This document shows positions 10,952 to 20,510 of a stretch of 64,000 bases of DNA, piece by piece. This DNA is from Alentia gelatinosa (taxonomy: Eukaryota > Annelida > Polychaeta > Phyllodocida > Polynoidae): NCBI GenBank assembly GCA_950022655.1, contig OX465584.1, positions 56,843,789 to 56,907,788 of the forward strand. The letters run 5' to 3'. Position numbers and translations under genes: made by a program. The first letter of the stretch is position 1; the number at the start of each line of letters is the position of its first letter. The notes under the pieces are model-generated. The model was given only the letters and a program-made list of their open reading frames with translations. It was not told the origin of the DNA and made no database searches.

Positions 10952-11274
10952 ACGACCCATTGTATAAAACCTGTCAGATACTATAACAGTGGTATATGGC
11001 CCCAAAGCATGGTATACAGGAAAATAGTCCCTTTGTGCCATAGAGTAAAAGAAATAATCCCTATTGTTATACTCTTTGATATGGAAGTTCCTGGGTTTGA
11101 TGTATTCGAAATGATGGATAATCAGTACAATAAACAATGGTTTTATGGACAGGCAGCTCTGTAAATCCTCAATGTTGACGTTGTAAAACACTCGCTAGCG
11201 CTCGTATATTACTATGCGTCAATCACTCATGGTTTACGACCGCCTGTCCACAAAGCCATCGATTATTGTCTAAT
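10952..11274 (+). mobile_element. CH3 composite, hairpin type d
   Basis: Module words are CCCATTGTATAAAACCTGTC, CATGGTATACAGG, AAAATAGTCCCTTTG and GAAATGATGGATAATCAGTAC. The hairpin then has GGACAGGCAGCTCTGTAAAT, apex ACACTCGCTAGCGCTCGTATA, and GGTTTACGACCGCCTGTCC. The layout is identical to 61978-62382, with scattered changes. Confidence 0.7.
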
Positions 11275-11314
11275 ATCTATATCTAAGTTCTTTTCAGTAC
11301 AGTAACCCCACTTA

Positions 11315-11410
11315 AGGGGTTGACTCGCTAGCGCTCGTGTATTACTACACGTCAGCCTCTCGTGGTTTACGGGCGCCTATCCAGAAAATTATCATTTATT
11401 GTCTACATAT
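11315..11410 (+). repeat. CH3 type d hairpin, right half only
   Basis: GTTGACTCGCTAGCGCTCGT, TATTACTACACGTCAGC, GTGGTTTACGGGCGCCTATC and TTTATTGTCTACAT repeat the right half of the hairpin immediately upstream. The left arm is missing. Confidence 0.6.
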
Positions 11411-11964
11411 ATATTACCACCACACCAGGGCACTGTTTAATAAGTTTTGGTCCTAGCAGAGGAATCGTCCTAGGATCATGCCAGCAATCTAAGACATATC
11501 TTAGGACGGAAGACCTTTCCTGTTTAACAAATGGTGTCCTAAAGAGCAAAATCCTGCATAAGTCTCCTAGGACTGAATTTGGTCCCAGGCTAGGACAAAA
11601 ACAGACTGTAAGACAGCTGTGGGATCACTATGGGGGGAGAATTCCGAAGAACTGCAGGTAGTGCCACATAGTGGGGGTTGTGGTAACTAATTTCATAATT
11701 TGTAATCTAACTGAATATGGAGATATTTCCCCTCTAACACTGCCGTTTTGTATTACATACAATGATATGCGTATTTCCGCTAGTTCAACTAATAAATAAG
11801 GTTTTCTTTGTGAAATTGAATCATATAAGACACCTATATAGGTGTCCCCCGTCTAGGACCCTTTTGGGTATGTGGAGGACACATTGTAAGACATGGGTCA
11901 AACATCAAACATCCTTGGCTAAGACAGTCCCTCGCTAATATTGTCTTTATAGTTAAACGTTAAC

Positions 11965-12330
11965 TTTATTACCCACCCATTCCGGAGTCAGAAATCACTG
12001 TCATAAAAAGATTTGCGCATAAAAACCCAGATGAATACCGAACTATATAACAGGCGTAAGTATACACCGCATTACCACCATGCCTGACAGTGCTGTGGTG
12101 CTATGGCGTAATCTGGAACTATATGTACTTTTTATGCAATAGACATGTTATCTATCTTGTAGGTGGGTAATAAATACAATAACGACTGGTTTTGTGTATG
12201 AGTATCCGCAATCTCCTCACAGTTGACTACGTAATATCCTCGCTAATCGCCCGGATATTACTACGCGTCAACTACTCAGATATTACGGCCACTCGTACAC
12301 AAAACCAGTCATTATTGTGTATGTGTATGT
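11965..12330 (+). mobile_element. CH3 composite, hairpin type a
   Basis: The module (11965-12172) starts TTTATTACCCACCC and ends GTAGGTGGGTAATAAATAC. The hairpin has outer arms ACTGGTTTTGTGTATGAG and ACAAAACCAGT, inner CAGTTGACTACGTAATATCC and CGGATATTACTACGCGTCAA, with apex CTCGCTAATCGCCCGG. It interrupts the M element. Confidence 0.8.
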
Positions 12331-12381
12331 ATAACTCAAAAAGTCCCCGCCTTTTTCGTCGGCCAAGGGAAAGGAGGTTTA

Positions 12382-12658
12382 GGCCCGGCGTCCACCTACT
12401 AAGATCATAGACCTCCCGATATGGCACCGAGACAAAATGTCAAAATCGGTGCCATATTGGGAAGGGACAAAATCGTAGACATATGTCTAGACATGCCAAT
12501 CCGCCACGCATTGTATGGGGTTTTTATCGGTGTCTAAACGCAGAAACGTCGTCAACTGCCCCGATGTTAGGCAACCTTCCGACGCTATTTTGATTTTTTA
12601 TCGGGAGGTGCATCGTAGACCATATCGGAGCCATATCGTAGTAGGTGGACGCCGGGCC
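12382..12658 (-). mobile_element. MITE A copy 1 (Tourist-like, TTA target duplication)
   Basis: Ends are GGCCCGGCGTCCACCTACTA and TAGTAGGTGGACGCCGGGCC. TTA is present on both sides (12379-12381 and 12659-12661), and the complete M copy has a single TTA at the same point (8934-8936). The 3-bp TTA/TAA duplication and GGSCC ends fit non-autonomous PIF/Harbinger elements. The interior holds many CGAT words and a 17-bp-stem hairpin CCCGATATGGCACCGAT. No transposase is encoded. Confidence 0.85.
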
Positions 12659-12703
12659 TTACAGGCATAACTCTCCTAGGACCACATTGTTAAACTCCCC
12701 CTG

Positions 12704-13085
12704 GCAGGACTACCACCGCCACCCTTCCCCTGCTTGCTGTTCGTCCACCTGTGGTGGCCCAGAGCTTAGGGAGCGTGACACCTGCTTAATTGCACACCTG
12801 TAATTAGCACAGCGATTTGGTTATCTGCCTCTGCGGTGCAAGTTCCGCAATTAGGCGCCAATCATAATCAGTGTGGATTACTGTTGTCTCCGCGCCCCAC
12901 TTAAACATCACGAGAATCACTAAACAGCGCCGGCTTCCGGGCTCGGAGTAATTGTTGTTGTGGGGTGGGGGAGAGAAAGGGGCCACTCCTTTGTGTGTGT
13001 ATACAGTATACGAATTTAGCGATTATCATAGACCTGTGCCAGTATGTCACACAAATACCAACCTCTGCTAGGGGATTGGTATTAA
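12704..13085. other. No gene or repeat recognised
   Basis: Moderately GC-rich sequence without a supported feature. The short open frames carry no domain. Confidence 0.4.
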
Positions 13086-13382
13086 ATATTTATCTCACCC
13101 CTGGCATAAATGTCCATAGGCTGAACATTGGGAACTCGTTCTCCGTGCCTGTACAAGTATTGCAGTCCGTTCTCCATGGTTTATATCCTGTGTGTCGTCC
13201 ATTCTTTAGGTGTGTACAGGGGTGAGATAAATACAGAAAGCAACTCGTTTTGGTCAAAGAAGTCACTCTCCAACTCGTTTGAATGCTATGTGATATTCAC
13301 TCGGCTGTCGCCTCGTTCATATCACCCCGCATCAAACTCATGGAGAACGACGACTTTGACCAAAACTTGGTGGTTTCTTCTT
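13086..13382 (+). mobile_element. CH1 composite, hairpin type ii
   Basis: The module (13086-13231) starts TTTATCTCACCCCTGG, contains CCATAGGCTGAACATTGGGA and ends CAGGGGTGAGATAAATAC. The hairpin has outer arms GTTTTGGTCAAAG and CTTTGACCAAAAC, middle arms CTCCAACTCGTTTGAATGC and GCATCAAACTCATGGAG, and apex ATTCACTCGGCTGTCGCC plus TCGTTCATATC. A different hairpin follows the CH1 modules at 28935, 42709, 50308 and 59704. Confidence 0.85.
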
Positions 13383-13574
13383 AATACCAGCAGAGTACGG
13401 TGGTATAAAATGATGCACCGCCCTACTCTGAATGTACATTCTGATTGGCTGAAAAAATATTAGACCTTCTTATGATGTATTGCTAATTTATGCGCACAAA
13501 GGATCACAGGAGTTGAAGGGGAAAAAAGGAAAAAATGTGCTTGGATAGTATTCCGCACCCGACTTCCAGTATAA

Positions 13575-13880
13575 GGCCCGTTTCCATTGACCGACGAAGA
13601 TTGCTTAGACTTTTTGAGTTATATAGAAAGTCTGTCAGTGGTGCCACTGACTGTGCGTCGGTATAGAAATATCGCTAATGGTAGTAGATATCACTCAGTG
13701 TCCTAGCTTTCACTCAGTGGTGGGTGGTGCCACATTGCATAATCTAAGCAGAAAAGGCCGTGGGAAATTTCACGACCTTGGTTGTTTCCATTGACCGATA
13801 TTGGGTCCACAGTGCTAAAAGTCTGTCGGTGGTTCCTGACTATAGATCGATGACGGGAAATCGGCCAATGGAAACGGGCC
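13575..13880 (+). mobile_element. MITE D, intact copy (Tourist-like)
   Basis: Ends are GGCCCGTTTCCATTGACCGA and TCGGCCAATGGAAACGGGCC, flanked by TAA on the left (13572-13574) and TTAA on the right. The length is 306 bp. Inside are GTCAGTGGTGCCACTGACTG (a palindrome) and a second internal GTTTCCATTGACCGAT copy of the end. Related copies and fragments are near 5020, 6274-7860, 19806-20510, 31137 and 32118. Confidence 0.75.
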
Positions 13881-14245
13881 TTAAGACGTCCACAGATGAA
13901 CCAGCACACTTTGAATCCAACTGAGACGTTTTCACATTACTGTATGTAATTCATCAAATACTTATATTTGAAGATATAATAAAATAGAAATGTATTACCT
14001 CACTGGTACTTACTTGGATACAATAAAAATATTCCACTCGCTCTGCGACCTCGTGCAATATTTTTATCGAAAGAAACGAGGTACACGAGTACATATCGTT
14101 AAGCTATATACATTTTATCTTATTACTAAGTAAGTGTGCCAAGATAAACGGGCGTATTCGAGTTAGTTTATTAAGCCCGTACTAAACGAGGCGACAATTA
14201 CCTAACATTCCCCATTGAGTATTTTTCTAAATACTTCATGGGCGT
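13881..14245. other. Unclassified, with a short hairpin and a CH1 scrap
   Basis: AAAAATATTCCACTCG and CGTGCAATATTTTT pair at 14027-14072 around CTCTGCGACCT, an apex like those of the CH hairpins. At 14195-14245, ACATTCCCCATTGAGTATTT and CTTCATGGGCGTGAG match the middle of CH1 modules. Confidence 0.45.
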
Positions 14246-14518
14246 GAGAAGTGTGGCTCAGATAATCCTACCACTCGAAGGAAAAGGCAGCTAGCGATGC
14301 TAATGTTCAAAGTCACTAAGAATGTTGATTCGCTAGACAACAGGATAGGCAGAACTAGAAGCAGCTCCAAAATTAAGTTTAAGTTGCCCTGCCCCAAAAC
14401 TGCGGCAGTTAAAGAATCGCCTTATTGGCGGAAAGTTAACCTGTGGGATAGCCTACCCGCTAGTGTCCAGCGTAGCAAAACAGTAAAAGAGTTTAAAACC
14501 AAGGTACGCAAGCTCTAG
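14246..14518 (+). pseudogene. LINE reverse transcriptase, C-terminal fragment
   Basis: An open frame runs from about 14246 to the stop at 14516-14518. It reads RRKRQLAMLMFKVTKN near its start, then SPYWRKVNLWDSLPASVQ and TVKEFKTKVRKL at the end. The pattern RR..L..L.KV, then LWDSLP..V, then FK..V is the usual C-terminal tail of non-LTR retrotransposon ORF2 proteins of the CR1/L2/RTE type (family knowledge). The catalytic palm is absent, so this is a 5'-truncated, dead copy. Two similar tails lie at 21271-21548 and 41247-41520. Confidence 0.8.
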
Positions 14519-14764
14519 CGAACATTGAGAAAAGTCCATGCCTATTTTACTCATTAAAACTCATTATCATCAACCACTACTTCATTCACTTACATATCTT
14601 TATAGATGTACTTAAAACCTCTTAGATACGTTTTTACTTTGTTCTTCCATTTCTGTAATAGCAACCAATGTACATTGTAACTGAAAAACTCGCACTGCGA
14701 GAGTTTGCAATTGGATAGATAACTTCTTTTTTTTTAAATGGGCGTTGAGTGCAAGTTCCCAATG
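14519..14764. other. Possible LINE 3' flank and a CH1 scrap
   Basis: 14519-14700 is AT-rich and may be the 3' untranslated part of the LINE fragment, though no clear tail is visible. At 14738-14764, ATGGGCGTTGAGTGCAAG plus TTCCCAATGTT is the inverse of the CH1 word CATTGGGAACTCGTATCCAA. Confidence 0.4.
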
Positions 14765-14768
14765 TTAA

Positions 14769-15227
14769 CCCTTTAAGGATGGCTGCCTGGGGTCCAGCTA
14801 CTCCCATAAGGACGGATACTGGTGGCAGTCTGTCTGGCTACAGGACGGCCACATAATAGTTAAAACTGATATCCAAGTTTGTAATCATGCAATATGATAC
14901 ATAATCATAAATATTTTATTTCTTTTTAGTAGAAAAACTAAATATATGATATTATATCTACATTTTCTGAAGATTTCATGAATATTGCTCTATCATTTCT
15001 TTGTTAAAACATTTTTCTTAATATTTGGACGATGATGCTTTAAGGCATCATGCGTCTTTAGTGCGGTGATGCCTCCAAGCATCATGTGTCTTTAGCATGG
15101 TGATGCCTCCAGGCATCATGCGTCCTTAAAGGGTTAAAGCATCATGTGTCTTTAGTGCGGTGATGCCTCCAAGCATCATGTGTCTTTAGCGTGGTGATGT
15201 CTCCAGGCATCATGCATCCTTAAAGGG
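14769..15227. mobile_element. P1, piggyBac-like non-autonomous element
   Basis: TTAA sits at both ends (14765-14768 and 15228-15231). The 13-bp terminal inverted repeats CCCTTTAAGGATG and CATCCTTAAAGGG are perfect. TTAA targets with CCC ends are typical of piggyBac. The right part (about 15040-15227) is a near duplicate of itself: each half has two GATGCCTCCAGGCATC palindromes and ends GGG-TTAA, the inner one at 15131-15137. The middle (14850-15035) is AT-rich with no coding capacity. Confidence 0.75.
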
Positions 15228-15429
15228 TTAAGTCTCTGAAGATAGAATAGATCCTATCACCCTGGCAAATATAACCCCTTCCCTCATCACCTGTGGGGCA
15301 TGACCTTTCAACCTCATCCCTGACAAACCCACTCGGTCCCCACCTGTCACACACAAACAAGGCGGGGGATGTAAACTCGGGGGTTATGCGGGTACACAGA
15401 TCAGACCCAGATTCCTCTGACATGCCGCT

Positions 15430-15980
15430 TGGTTTAAAGACGACCTTTCATTCGCGCCGCAGTAATGATCCACGCGACGCGTGCGCCACCCGGCGGCGCG
15501 GGCGACAATCACGTCCGACCTCGGGGATGACATCGAGGCAGCGTCCCTGTCAGCGCAAATGAAGTCAAATGGCGGCACGGGGAACGCCGGCGGGACGCTG
15601 GCTTATCGGCGGCAGACGCGCTGCCCGATCACCGATATAAATTCCGTATAAATTCGCAAATTTGGGACGAGGGGAGGGGTGGGCATGTCGACGCCATTGA
15701 TGTATCGACGCTGGCCGCAAGGCGTCCGAGACGACCGTGTCAGCTGACCAGACGGACGCCGTCGCCATGGTAACAACGCCAGAGACTCCGGGGCTGTGGG
15801 TATTGGGCGATATTAAGGGGTTTTAGAAGTGCCAAAGGGATAGGACGCGGTGAGTGTGCCGCTGTCATGCGCACTCTGTTTTGACCCACACGCGCATGCG
15901 CCTTTAATGCAGAACAGACGCGTGAGGAACTTCCTGTTCTGCCCGGCGTCTCACTGTATCAAAATGTCGTCTGCTCCATG
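15430..15980. promoter_or_regulatory. CpG-rich island with RFX X-box and NRF1-like sites
   Basis: The segment is rich in CG dinucleotides against AT-rich surroundings. It holds GTCGCCATGGTAAC at 15761-15774, a palindromic match to the RFX X-box, and CGCGCATGCGCC at 15891-15902, a match to the NRF1 site. AAATGGCGGC occurs near 15570. Such clusters are common at animal promoters. No first exon can be defined, and open frames here (for example 15293-15562) show no domain. Confidence 0.5.
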
Positions 15981-16199
15981 TAGGAACGTCTTCGCTGGTT
16001 ACCCAACGTCAGTCATTACTGTTTATCTCACTGCTGGTATCAGTTTCACCATAGAGTTAACATTGTTGAAAACCTAAACAAAGAATCAATCAGTAAAGTG
16101 CAAAAACCACGTCACAGGTGTAGTGTATTGCAGCCAGCATTTTGGGAAGTTGCTGAAGATGCGATTAATAAAGATGAATGGTTTATTTATTTGTAAAAC
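15981..16199. other. No gene recognised
   Basis: TCAGTCATTACTGTTTATCT at 16009 faintly resembles a CH1 left end, but no module follows. Confidence 0.3.
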
Positions 16200-16345
16200 G
16201 GAGTGAGATCAAATCTGAAATTTACTCGATAAGTTGGAGAGTTTGAATACACCACAGGTTTTGTCTGCGTTGTGATTTCACGAGGCGATAGCTAGTAAAA
16301 TCACATAGCAACCAAAACGAGTGGCAGATTCCAACCCTCTCGATG
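16200..16345. repeat. CH-like hairpin, isolated
   Basis: GTTGGAGAGTTTGAAT pairs with ATTCCAACCCTCTC, and GGTTTTGTCTGCGTTGTGAT pairs with ATCACATAGCAACCAAAAC. The apex is TTTCACGAGGCGATAGCTAG. The preceding GGAGTGAGATCAAA could be a decayed right end of a CH1 module (GGGGTGAGATAAA). No left module is visible. Confidence 0.55.
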
Positions 16346-16365
16346 CAGTTCCTTATCATTGATAG

Positions 16366-16682
16366 CATACACCTATGGCCGAGCGTCTATAAAATAATAT
16401 CCGAAGCTAGGGGTGCAGTATAGATGATGTTCGGGATCACTGAGACGTAGTGAAAGTTCGGGCGCACTGTGCCCTTAGTGTACTTGCCAAGTACGTTAGA
16501 TGCCTATATTTGTGTTTGTTGGTAAATAATAAGAAAACGTAGAGAGTGAATCCGTAGCGATTCAGTTCTCGGCCCTTTATGCCATTAATTACGTTCCTCC
16601 GATTCAGCCGTCTGGACGTATTTTATAGGACATGAGCCCTTGAACGGCAATAGATACGGGATAACTAACTATGTTCTCTCTT
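16366..16682 (+). mobile_element. I element (H-related), copy 1
   Basis: It starts CATACACCTATGGCCGAGCG, contains CTAGGGGTGCAGTATAGATG, CACTGAGACGTAGTGAA and TGTACTTGCCAAGTAC. It then has a hairpin AAGAAAACGTAGAGAGTGAA with GATTCAGTTCTCGGCCC, mirrored by GCCCTTGAACGGCAATAGAT and TAACTAACTATGTTCTC. A collinear copy is at 52836-53165. Confidence 0.7.
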
Positions 16683-19300
16683 AACAAATGTATACGATAT
16701 GGATACTATAAAAACCCTACGCTCTACCTTGAAAAAGTATTGATAATTACCCAAATTTCTTTTACAGGATGATCATTTTGTAAGATGAAAAACAACATTA
16801 TAAACCACAAAAGCAATATCACAATTAAAAGGGGACGGAATTGCATTCTGTAGCATTTGGTTACTTGACCGTCCTTTATATGTATATACATGTATGTACA
16901 ATTTCTGAAGTGCACTTTCCGAACAAAAATATTACATTACATCTTTTAGAAATGAATCTTATTCAGTTCGTCCTCTGTATTCTTCCTTGTAACGAGTCAA
17001 TTCTATGGTCTTTTCATTCATTCATCCATTGAGTATAAACTTTCAAGTAAGTAAAGAAATCTACCTTATTCAGTCTATTCTAAAGCACTTATAATTCTTT
17101 CTTTTATATATTTATCCATGGCAGAGCTATTTTCTTTACGAATAAAGAACCTCAGTCGCTGAATATGCCACCATAAGCACTCTTTCTTATGTCTCAAGTG
17201 TCCTTTCCCCGTCGTCTCTTTAATGTGTCTTTCCTCTTCTTCTCCTTCCTCGCAGTCTATGTCCCAGCAGACGACATTTAGAAAGCTGTACCGACAATGA
17301 GACTGGAAGGGGGGATCAGATGGCTTGGCCTTTGTAAAAGGAACGCTGCACACTTGGCTGTTTACAACATGGCCCCAAGGAAAACAAACACCTCCCATTG
17401 AATCCCCCACAATGGCAGACGACATTGGAAGGTGTCAGCGTGGAGCTATCAAAGTCCCGCCACCAGGCCTGCCATTGATGCCAAAGCGCGCGCTTTTATT
17501 TCCCGCCAATTCTTTGAAAGCATTTATCTCTAAAGATCTCACATAAAAACCGAAAAAAATTCACTGAAAAAAATTCGTGGCCCCATTTAGTACCAGTTTC
17601 AATAGAATTTAGCAAAGAAGGTTGATTATTTTGCGGTGTGTTTTACATGAGAATGTTATTTTCGCTTGGAGATTCGTTCGGGAAGGGTCAACGCTGTGGC
17701 AAAGCACGGTGTTCCTCGGTGCCAGCACTAGGGGACGGGTGACACCAGAGTGTGTTGTCACAGACAATAGCTTGAGTTTCACAGCCCGTCGTAGTTGCTT
17801 TATTTCCATCCCCCACCCCCAAGCCCCCGTTAGGCTTCACTCACATCATAGAGGGCGATAAATAAAGAAGTGTGCATTTCTCTCGTCTGCCGACGCCCCA
17901 CAGTCCCCTTTCCGCCATTCTGCGGGACCCTACCCCGACGCCAGCTCCTCTAGCGGCGCCCTCGCCCCTTTTGACACAGCAGAGAATGTCTCTTTTGAGG
18001 TGGCATGGACACGTGATATTCCTCTCAACAATTACATAGGGAGGCATTCTCTCCCGCCTCCCTGCAGCTTTGTATGGCCGGCAGGGGCCATTCAATGAGA
18101 ATTACGCTCCTTGAAAAACATTTACGGGGTCCCGCAGGGCTCTTTGATAGGACCCGCTCTCTCTAGTGGTGGCACGCGACACGACGTAAGCTAATATCAT
18201 TATAATTGCTTCCCTTGCGCCCCTACCCAGAATCCTGTAGTCGCACATGCGCAGATATGCACGCCCCCCCCCCCAACTCACTCTCTCTCCCCCCATTTCC
18301 TTTGAGACAGGATCCAGATGTATCTCTCCCCCAGCTGTTATATTTTTTTTTATCTATTAGCACATCGTACAGTGGCGCAACAATAGTCTCACAATCACCT
18401 CTTAAAGATGCCAATAAAGCCTCTGTGTCCTCCACGCCCTCTTTAAGTGCGTGCGGGATTGCTTCGTAGTACTTGTTACAAGCGTGACACTTTAAGATCC
18501 ACTTGTGGAAAGGCAGTTGTGATTCAAAGATGACAGAGAATAATTACGTTAGGTATTTCCCTATGGATAATAGGAGAATCCAAATCACATTATAATATGA
18601 GCAATAAAAGTGTCTAAGTGTGCGCAAAAGATAATTTGTATGCTGTGATTGTGGTAATTATAATGCTAATTAAGAAGATCCAAGTGGGCGTAATTAACTA
18701 AGCACCAAATTGACTTTTTGTACACTGAGACGGTGTCTTATCACTTACAATTTACAGAAAGATAGCTTATTCCTTTCCCCACTAAATAGAATTGCCATTG
18801 CAAAGGATACGAAATCAATCTCAAACAGAACATGTACACATCTACATCTACTTCAATTGACATCTGCTCAACTACATATCATTTTACTATCTTTAAATTT
18901 CAATACAATTTAATAAAGATTATATTATGTTAAACTTTAAAACGTATTTGTAAAACCTACTAATACGTCTGGTAAAATATTGTATACCACTCAGAGATTT
19001 TTCAGTTTTCCAATTTTTCAAGGAAGTCCTTGTTTTTATTTTCAGTTTATAAATATTGGTTCTTATGTAAAGAATGAGAGAATAAATTGGGCTTCATTTA
19101 CATCAATAAACAGTTGTTCAAACCTCCCCACACACACCAGCCTCATTTTAGGCAAATAATGATGTGTTTTCTATGTTTTATCAGTCTCTCTGAGGCAGAA
19201 AATTCAACATGAAAAATATTTCTCCTTTTCTTCATGTCCCGGACTGACATCCCTGGCCACTAGATTCTCTGACAAAAGATGCTGATATTCACAAAGTTCC
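16683..19300. other. Repeat-poor stretch, candidate regulatory DNA
   Basis: None of the repeat families found elsewhere is visible here. TTTCCCGCC (E2F-like) is at 17499-17507. CCCCCCCCC runs lie at about 18266. 18590-18700 is rich in TAAT words (TAATTATAATGCTAATTAAG), as in homeodomain binding clusters. No open frame has a recognised domain. Such islands may be unique sequence under selection; this is inference. Confidence 0.35.
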
Positions 19301-19469
19301 CCCAGTTGTGAGCCGATAGACCCATTAAGTGTGATTACCATCGATGTCAATTGGATACAATCCAAGGCCAGCTACCATTTATTTTCATTATGAGTGTGCC
19401 TCTCTGGGAAGTGGACAACAACAGAATGCTGTGTTGATGGCAGGACAAGAACCATGTTTGTTGTCATAT

Positions 19470-19566
19470 CCAATCAGAGCCAGCCTTTGTAACGACAAAT
19501 CCAAACTAACCTTTCTAACGCCAGAACCAATCAGAAGCAAGCTCTCTCCCGCACATGACCAATCAG
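19470..19566 (+). promoter_or_regulatory. Three CCAATCAG boxes (NF-Y-like)
   Basis: Exact CCAATCAG occurs at 19470-19477, 19527-19534 and 19559-19566, all on the plus strand, with the last two 32 bp apart. This spacing is typical of paired NF-Y sites in promoters (family knowledge). No TATA box or exon is evident nearby. Confidence 0.45.
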
Positions 19567-19805
19567 AAGAGGGGTTTTGTTGGCACATGAGAAATGGGTC
19601 TCTGTAAGGGTGATGAGTAGGACACAACCCAGGCTGGGTATTGATTCCCCTAATATCGTCCACTTCCCTATCATCGCCAACCCTGCGTCCTCACTACCAT
19701 GTATAACGTCTAATACAATCCTGGTCACCAGGGGGCATTCCAGGGCAGTCGACTGGGATTTAAAAAGCAGACGACATTTTACTCTCACACAACAATAGTG
19801 TCAGT

Positions 19806-20510
19806 ATAGGCCTGTTTCCATTGGCCGATTATTTGGCACCGATCTGCAGTCGGGAACCACATACAGATCTTTTAAGGCCTGATTCCATATGCCAACAAAA
19901 AGGGGGTAGATTTTTTTTAGTTACCTAGAAATTCTGTCAGTGGTGCCACTGACTGTGCATCGAAAAGGTCGGTGAGGGTAATAAATTTCACTCACTATCT
20001 AAGCTTTCACTCAGTGGTGGGTGGTGCCACATTGCATAATCTAGGCAGAAAAGGTCCTGGGTCATTTCACGAGCTAGGTCATTTCCATTGACCGATCAGC
20101 AGTGCCCAAAGTCCATCGGTGGTTCCTGACTGTATATCAGTGATGGGAAATCGGCCAATGGAAATGGGCCTAATAAGCCCGTTTCAATTGGCCGACTATT
20201 TGGCACCGATCTGCAGTGGGGAACCTCTTATAGATCTTTTAGGTACACTGACGCCAGATCGGTGAATGGAAACGAGACCTGCAGAAAATGCTCACAGATT
20301 AATTTTGCATAGATCATGTAACAACGCCAATTAAGTTCATTTATACCCGGAAAATACAGTAGAGACTCTGCATACAATGCACCCTCACTGATAAATTGCT
20401 ACTGATTTACAGTCAGTGGCACCACCGACAGACTTTTACGGTAACGCAAAAAATCTCGCCATTTTCGTCAGCCAATGGAAACAAGCTTTAAGCGCAATAC
20501 CTATAACGCG
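19806..20510. mobile_element. Cluster of MITE D copies
   Basis: 19806-19876 is a left-end fragment (GGCCTGTTTCCATTGGCCGA). 19877-20175 is a fuller copy from GGCCTGATTCCATATGCC to CGGCCAATGGAAATGGGCC, with the central GTCAGTGGTGCCACTGACTG. 20176-20285 is a short copy (GCCCGTTTCAATTGGCCG to GGTGAATGGAAACGAGACC). 20380-20510 is a reverse half copy ending TCAGCCAATGGAAACAAGC. Confidence 0.65.

Larger units (their letters stand above)
11426..12703 (+). mobile_element. M element, second copy, split by nested insertions
   Basis: The left part (11426-11963) is collinear with 8349-8910: GGGCACTGTTTAATAAG, TCCTAGGATCATGCCAGCAA, CTAAGACATATCTTAGGAC. The right end (12659-12703) reads TTACAGGCATAACTCTCC and TAGGACCACATTGTTAAACT. 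Between them lie a CH3 copy (11965-12330), a short D end (12333-12381) and MITE A (12382-12658). The M element is therefore older than those three. Confidence 0.7.

Noticed and set aside
15038..15231. CRISPR-like array of GATGCC repeats
   Set aside because: Only four irregular units, palindromic and part of a piggyBac-like end; the window is eukaryotic.
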